Assembly: GCF_014205175.1 (NCBI RefSeq) | Contig: NZ_JACHNA010000001.1 | Location: forward strand, 1,054,001 to 1,118,000 | From: Micrococcus cohnii | GTDB lineage: Bacteria > Actinomycetota > Actinomycetes > Actinomycetales > Micrococcaceae | DNA length: 64,000 nt | Direction: 5' to 3' | Part shown: positions 58,231-64,000 of the stretch, one piece after another | Layout of the letters: every line of letters begins with the position of its first letter | Numbering within the stretch: position 1 is the first letter of the stretch | Program-made: the position numbers and the translations under genes | The notes under the pieces: model-generated | Databases searched by the model: none | What the model saw: only the letters and a program-made list of their open reading frames with translations | What the model was told of the DNA's origin: nothing

Positions 58231-59589
58231 TCAGGCGCGCAGATCAGCTGCAGCCATGTTCTTCTTACCGCGACGTACGAGCAGATACCTGCCGGCTAGT
58301 GCGTCGAGCGTCGAATACCGCTGTTCCGGATCGGCGATGCGCACGTTGTTCACCAACGCCCCGCCCTCCTTGATGGTCCGTCGCGCCTCCGAGTTGGACG
58401 CCGCCAGCCCGGTCGACACCAGCAATCCCACCGCGGAGACCGTTCCGGCCTCGTCGCGGTCCCACTTCGTGGCATCCGCCTGCGGCAGCTCGGCCAAGAT
58501 AGTCGCCAGTGTGTCGGCCTCCACCTCAGCGAGGTCTGCCCCACCGAAGACCGCCCGGGATGCGTCGATGACCTGTTGAGTGGTCTCTGCTCCGTGTGCC
58601 AGCGCCGTGACCTCCCACGCCAGCCGCTTCTGCGCCTCGCGGCGGAAGGGCTCCGCGGCGACCTTCTCCGCGTACTCCTCGATCTGCGCCTTGGTGAGGA
58701 ACGTGAAGACCTTGAGCCGGTCAATGACGTCGGCATCGGCGGTGTTGAGCCAGAACTGGTAGAAGGCGTACGGCGAGCACATCTCGGCGTTCAGCCAGAT
58801 CGCGTTGCCCTCCGACTTGCCGAACTTGGTGCCGTCGGCGTTGGTGATCAGCGGGGTGCCCATGGCGTGCACGTGCTGGCCCTCCACCTTGCGCACCAGC
58901 TCCGTGCCGGAGGTGAGATTCCCCCACTGGTCCGACCCGCCGGTTTGCAGCGTGATTCCGTGCCGGCGGTACAGCTCCAGGTAGTCATTGCCCTGCAGCA
59001 CCTGGTAGGAGAACTCCGTGTAGGAGATGCCCTCCTCCGAGTTCAGCCTCGAGGCGACGATCTCCTTCTTCACCATCGTGCCGACGCGGAAGTTCTTGCC
59101 GATCTCACGCAGGAAGTCCAGGGCGCTCAACTGCGCGGTCCAGTCCAGGTTGTTCACCATGGTCGCCGCGTTGTCGCCCTCGAAGGAGAGGTACGGGCGG
59201 ATCTGCTCGCGCAGCGACTGAACCCACTGGTCGACGACCTCACGGGTGTTGAGCACGCGCTCCGAGCTCTGCCGCGGATCGCCGATCAAGCCCGTCGCCC
59301 CACCCACCAGCGCGACGGGTCGGTGCCCGGCCAGCTGGAGCCGACGCATGAGCAGAAGCTGCACCAGATGTCCCAGATGCAGGGAGGCCGCCGTCGGGTC
59401 GAAGCCGCAGTAGTAGGTGATGGGCTCCCCGGCGAGGGCCTCCTCGAGCGCCTTCTCATCGGTCGAGACGTGCACGAGTCCGCGCCACTGCAGCTCCTGC
59501 CAGACGTTCTCGAAGCTCGGGTCGTTCGACTGGGCGCTCAGACGCTCGGTCGGACGCTGGTCGGCGGGGGTCGACGAATTCTCTGACAC
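58231..59589 (-). CDS. tyrS: Tyrosyl-tRNA synthetase
   Basis: This class I aminoacyl-tRNA synthetase has 452 residues. YYCGFDPTAASLHLGHLV holds the HIGH-type HLGH, and GGSDQWGN recognises tyrosine. The KMSKS-type loop is KFGKS, in TNADGTKFGKSEGN. A C-terminal S4 domain ends in RYLLVRRGKKN. GTG 59589 was chosen: TACGTT ends 8 nt upstream, suggesting a leaderless transcript, and the ATG at 59622 lies before that box. It sits just upstream of the rRNA operon, a frequent arrangement in Micrococcaceae. Confidence 0.94.
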   Translation of the reverse strand: MSENSSTPADQRPTERLSAQSNDPSFENVWQELQWRGLVHVSTDEKALEEALAGEPITYYCGFDPTAASLHLGHLVQLLLMRRLQLAGHRPVALVGGATGLIGDPRQSSERVLNTREVVDQWVQSLREQIRPYLSFEGDNAATMVNNLDWTAQLSALDFLREIGKNFRVGTMVKKEIVASRLNSEEGISYTEFSYQVLQGNDYLELYRRHGITLQTGGSDQWGNLTSGTELVRKVEGQHVHAMGTPLITNADGTKFGKSEGNAIWLNAEMCSPYAFYQFWLNTADADVIDRLKVFTFLTKAQIEEYAEKVAAEPFRREAQKRLAWEVTALAHGAETTQQVIDASRAVFGGADLAEVEADTLATILAELPQADATKWDRDEAGTVSAVGLLVSTGLAASNSEARRTIKEGGALVNNVRIADPEQRYSTLDALAGRYLLVRRGKKNMAAADLRA

Positions 59590-59650
59590 GAGTGTCAACG
59601 TACCAACCCCTGCTGTCCTCATCCTGATGCGACCGGCCGTGTCGTCGCCG

Positions 59651-61957
59651 TCAGTGGCGCCTTTCCGGTCCCCATGTGAGCCCGGCGGGCAGATCGTCCG
59701 GTGCCGCGGTGCTCACGACGCGCAACGCCTGGGTGCAGCGGGTCATGGACACATAGAGGTCCCCGACAACCCCGTGGGACTGCGCGACGATGAGTTCCGG
59801 CGCGACGAGCACCACGGTGTCGAACTCGAGGCCCTTCGTCTGGCGGGCCGTGGCCACGACGATGTCCACTCCCGGCCCGGGTGTGGTGTCGACCAGACGG
59901 CCGTGGCGGGCCCGCAGGCTCTCCACCGTGTCGGCGAGCAACGACGGCGGCACGATCACGGCGGCGAGGCCCTGCGGGGCGATCGTCCGCACGTCGTCGA
60001 GCTGCTGAGCGACCACATCCTGGAGGCGTTCGCCGGGACGGCAGACCAGACGCGGCTCGTGCTCGCCCTCGCGTACTGCCTCCGGCTGTCGCACCTGCAG
60101 GCCGGCTTCCCGGGCCACCTGCGCGGCCCAGCGCATGATGCGCGCCGGCGTCCGGTAGTTCACCGTCAGGGACTCCTGACGCCACTGGTCCGCGAACACG
60201 GGGTCCAGGGATTCGGCCCACGACCGGCTCGCCCCCAGTGTCGAGGCCTGAGCGATGTCACCGACGATCGTGAACGACTTCAGCGGGCAGCGCCGTGCGA
60301 GCAGACGCCACTGCATCGGCGAGAGCTCCTGCGCTTCGTCGACCACGACATGGCCGTAGGTCCAGGTACGGTCCTGCCCGGCCTGTTCGGCGGTGCTGTG
60401 CCGGGTCTGGGTCGGCTCGTTCGCCGCGGCCAGGGTCTGGGCGTCGACCACGCCGTCCACGCCCATATCCGCAAGGGTCTGGTGCACGTTCTCCAGCGTG
60501 GCGCGGGCGTTCTCGAGATTCCGCTCGTGCTGGGTCTGGCTCGTCGCACCACGCCCGGACTCCGGCATGGGGCCCAGCAGCTCCGCGGCCTCATCCAGCA
60601 GCGGCACGTCGGACTCCGTCCAGGCCGCCCCCGGCTCGCGCAGCAGCAGACGAACCTGCTCGTCGTTCAGCCACGGCGCGGCGGCGCGCAGTGTGGACTC
60701 CTTCGTGAGCAGGTCCTCGACCAACCGCTGCGGCGTCATCGGCATCCAGCACAGGTTCAGCGCGATGCGCACGTCGCGAGCTGAGCGCACGTCCTCGAGC
60801 AGGTAGTCGCGGTTGACGCTGCTGCCGGCGGACTTCTCCAACCGCTCCTTGAGCTGTTCGGCGAGTTCGCGCACAAGGATCTTGACGAACGTGGCCCGCG
60901 CCTTGTTGTGCTTCTTGCCGGTCGCGCGCGCCTTGTCGCGAGCCTTGCGCACTTTGCCGGGTTTGAGCTTGAGCGTCGTGCCGTCCACCACCAGTTTCCG
61001 GGGCGCCGGGATCAGACGCTGCCTCTGGGCGACCGCGTTCGCGATGATCTCGGCCCAGTCCAGCCGTCCCTTGATCTCGGCGACCCGAGGATCGCTCTCC
61101 TCCTGGCCCTGCACCCCGGGGAACAGGCCGCCGAGCGAGCGCATGACCACCCCGGTCTCGCCGAGCGAGGGCAGCACGCGCTCGATGTAACGCATGAAGC
61201 CGTCGGAGGGTCCGACGATCAAGACGCCGGACTTCGCCAATCGCTCACGGTGCGTGTACAGCAGGTATGCCGCCCGATGCAGCGCGACGGCCGTCTTCCC
61301 GGTGCCGGGACCACCCTGGATGACGACCGCCCCGGGCAGCCGCCCACGGATCAGCGCGTCCTGCTCTGCCTGGATCGTGGCGACGATGTCCCGCATGTGA
61401 CCGGTGCGCCGAGCCGTGACCGCGGCGAGCAGAGCACCCTGCGACTCACCGGAAGCCTCCCCTGCGGCGAGCATCTGCGGATCGAGGATCTCGTCCTCGA
61501 GGTCCCGCACCTCTCTGCCGCGCAACATCAGATGCCGACGACGCCGCACCCCCTGCCGCTGCAACGCGGTGGCCTGATAGAACGCTCCGGCCTCGGCAGC
61601 ACGCCAGTCCACGAGCAACCGGCCGCGCTCCTCATCCGTCAGGCCGATGCGACCGATGTATCGCTGCCCGTCCTCGGGTGACCCCTGGGGGTCCGCGTGC
61701 GCCGGGTCCAGATCCAAGCGCCCGAACACCAACCGGTCGTCCACCGCGTACAGCTGTGCCAGGCGGTCCTCATAGAGGGTGGCGAACGCGTCACGCTCCG
61801 AGTGGTTCTGCACGGATCCCTGCAGTCCGGTGCGGCGCACCCGCGCCAGCTGTTCCTCTTTCTCGCGTCGCAACGCATCCAGCCGGGCGTATCGCACCGC
61901 CACGCGACCACGTTCGAGCGTGAGCTCGTCCTGTCGGGTGGTGACCTGTTCGGGCAT
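59651..61957 (-). CDS. helD: HelD-type UvrD/Rep superfamily ATPase
   Basis: The 768-residue product resembles actinobacterial HelD, an ATPase that frees stalled RNA polymerase and in some species confers rifamycin tolerance. It has an N-terminal coiled coil (about 10-75), Walker A GGPGTGKTAVALHRAAYLLY at 215-234, the lysine-rich insertion (GKKHNKARATF), Walker B region VVVDEAQELSPMQW, and the C-terminal UvrD-like motifs SLTVNYRTP and VVATARQTKGLEFDTVVLV. ATG 61957 has GAGGT 7 nt upstream. No rifamycin-associated element was recognised upstream. Gene order with tyrS and argH gives no functional link. Confidence 0.9.
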   Translation of the reverse strand: MPEQVTTRQDELTLERGRVAVRYARLDALRREKEEQLARVRRTGLQGSVQNHSERDAFATLYEDRLAQLYAVDDRLVFGRLDLDPAHADPQGSPEDGQRYIGRIGLTDEERGRLLVDWRAAEAGAFYQATALQRQGVRRRRHLMLRGREVRDLEDEILDPQMLAAGEASGESQGALLAAVTARRTGHMRDIVATIQAEQDALIRGRLPGAVVIQGGPGTGKTAVALHRAAYLLYTHRERLAKSGVLIVGPSDGFMRYIERVLPSLGETGVVMRSLGGLFPGVQGQEESDPRVAEIKGRLDWAEIIANAVAQRQRLIPAPRKLVVDGTTLKLKPGKVRKARDKARATGKKHNKARATFVKILVRELAEQLKERLEKSAGSSVNRDYLLEDVRSARDVRIALNLCWMPMTPQRLVEDLLTKESTLRAAAPWLNDEQVRLLLREPGAAWTESDVPLLDEAAELLGPMPESGRGATSQTQHERNLENARATLENVHQTLADMGVDGVVDAQTLAAANEPTQTRHSTAEQAGQDRTWTYGHVVVDEAQELSPMQWRLLARRCPLKSFTIVGDIAQASTLGASRSWAESLDPVFADQWRQESLTVNYRTPARIMRWAAQVAREAGLQVRQPEAVREGEHEPRLVCRPGERLQDVVAQQLDDVRTIAPQGLAAVIVPPSLLADTVESLRARHGRLVDTTPGPGVDIVVATARQTKGLEFDTVVLVAPELIVAQSHGVVGDLYVSMTRCTQALRVVSTAAPDDLPAGLTWGPERRH

Positions 61958-62069
61958 GTGCTGACCTCATCGACGGACTCGGCAGGGCCGCGTTCGAAAC
62001 CGGCCCACGGGCAAAGATGACCACCCATCGTATAACCAGTCAGTTGAACGCGACGTGGCCGATGAGTGA

Positions 62070-64000
<1,931 letters not shown>

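Overview
The window is high-GC actinobacterial chromosome. Mycothione reductase, GarA, the two MerR regulators around a bifunctional nuclease, the mra/dcw cluster and the idsA–Rv2175c–pknL–aroG order all point to Actinobacteria. The 16S segment (56038-57561) looks most like Micrococcaceae, near Micrococcus/Kocuria, when judged from memory. MurE also carries a lysine-type rather than a meso-DAP-type substrate motif. No phage, IS element or CRISPR array is visible. The content is core housekeeping plus one propionate-catabolism locus.

Layout. (1) 1-11.3 kb, minus strand: the division/cell-wall cluster mraZ-rsmH-ftsL-ftsI-murE-murF-mraY-murD-ftsW, mostly with 1-8 bp overlaps. It is headed by a promoter overlapped by four 10-bp-phased GTGG-type MraZ boxes. 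(2) 11.6-22.1 kb: DUF3040 protein, dinB and idsA (divergent, sharing start-codon bases), the Rv2175c-like DNA-binding protein, a secreted LysM/transglycosylase, PknL with PASTA domains, class II DAHP synthase, PlsC and mycothione reductase. (3) 22.1-30.6 kb, minus: pyruvate carboxylase; then gcvH-garA-ftsR-DUF151-merR in the order of Rv1826-Rv1830; then a POT peptide transporter. (4) 30.7-36.4 kb, minus: tRNA-Pro(GGG), der-cmk-tyrA-rluB and parA. The scpA/scpB pair expected between parA and rluB is absent. (5) 36.6-44.1 kb: a secreted protein of unknown function, a PrpE-like acyl-CoA synthetase, and a divergent gntR-prpD-prpB-prpC operon. Two TGTATACA palindromes lie in the shared promoter region. 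(6) 44.1-52.1 kb, minus: an HXXEE membrane-protein gene broken by one in-frame TAA, then xerD, a Nudix hydrolase, recN, nadK, tlyA, a HAD phosphatase and a repeat-type protein. (7) 52.2-58.1 kb, minus: a complete 16S-23S-5S operon with two upstream promoters. (8) 58.2-64 kb, minus: tyrS, a HelD-type helicase, argH and the 3' part of argG.

How the genes work together. The mra cluster makes and polymerises the peptidoglycan precursor at the septum. PknL, with GarA and the Rv2175c homologue as likely targets by family knowledge, links wall sensing to DNA binding and TCA flux. The prp locus converts propionate through propionyl-CoA and the methylcitrate cycle to pyruvate and succinate, and the FCD-type GntR regulator is its likely switch.

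A recurring feature is a TANNNT -10 box 6-8 nt before the start codon in eight genes (idsA, Rv2175c homologue, pknL, aroG, mtr, the acyl-CoA synthetase, gntR, tyrS), which suggests widespread leaderless mRNA. I found no clearly novel system. The most checkable oddities are the two-palindrome prp switch, the nonsense-interrupted HXXEE gene, the missing scpAB, the overlapping divergent dinB/idsA starts and the dyad before pyc.
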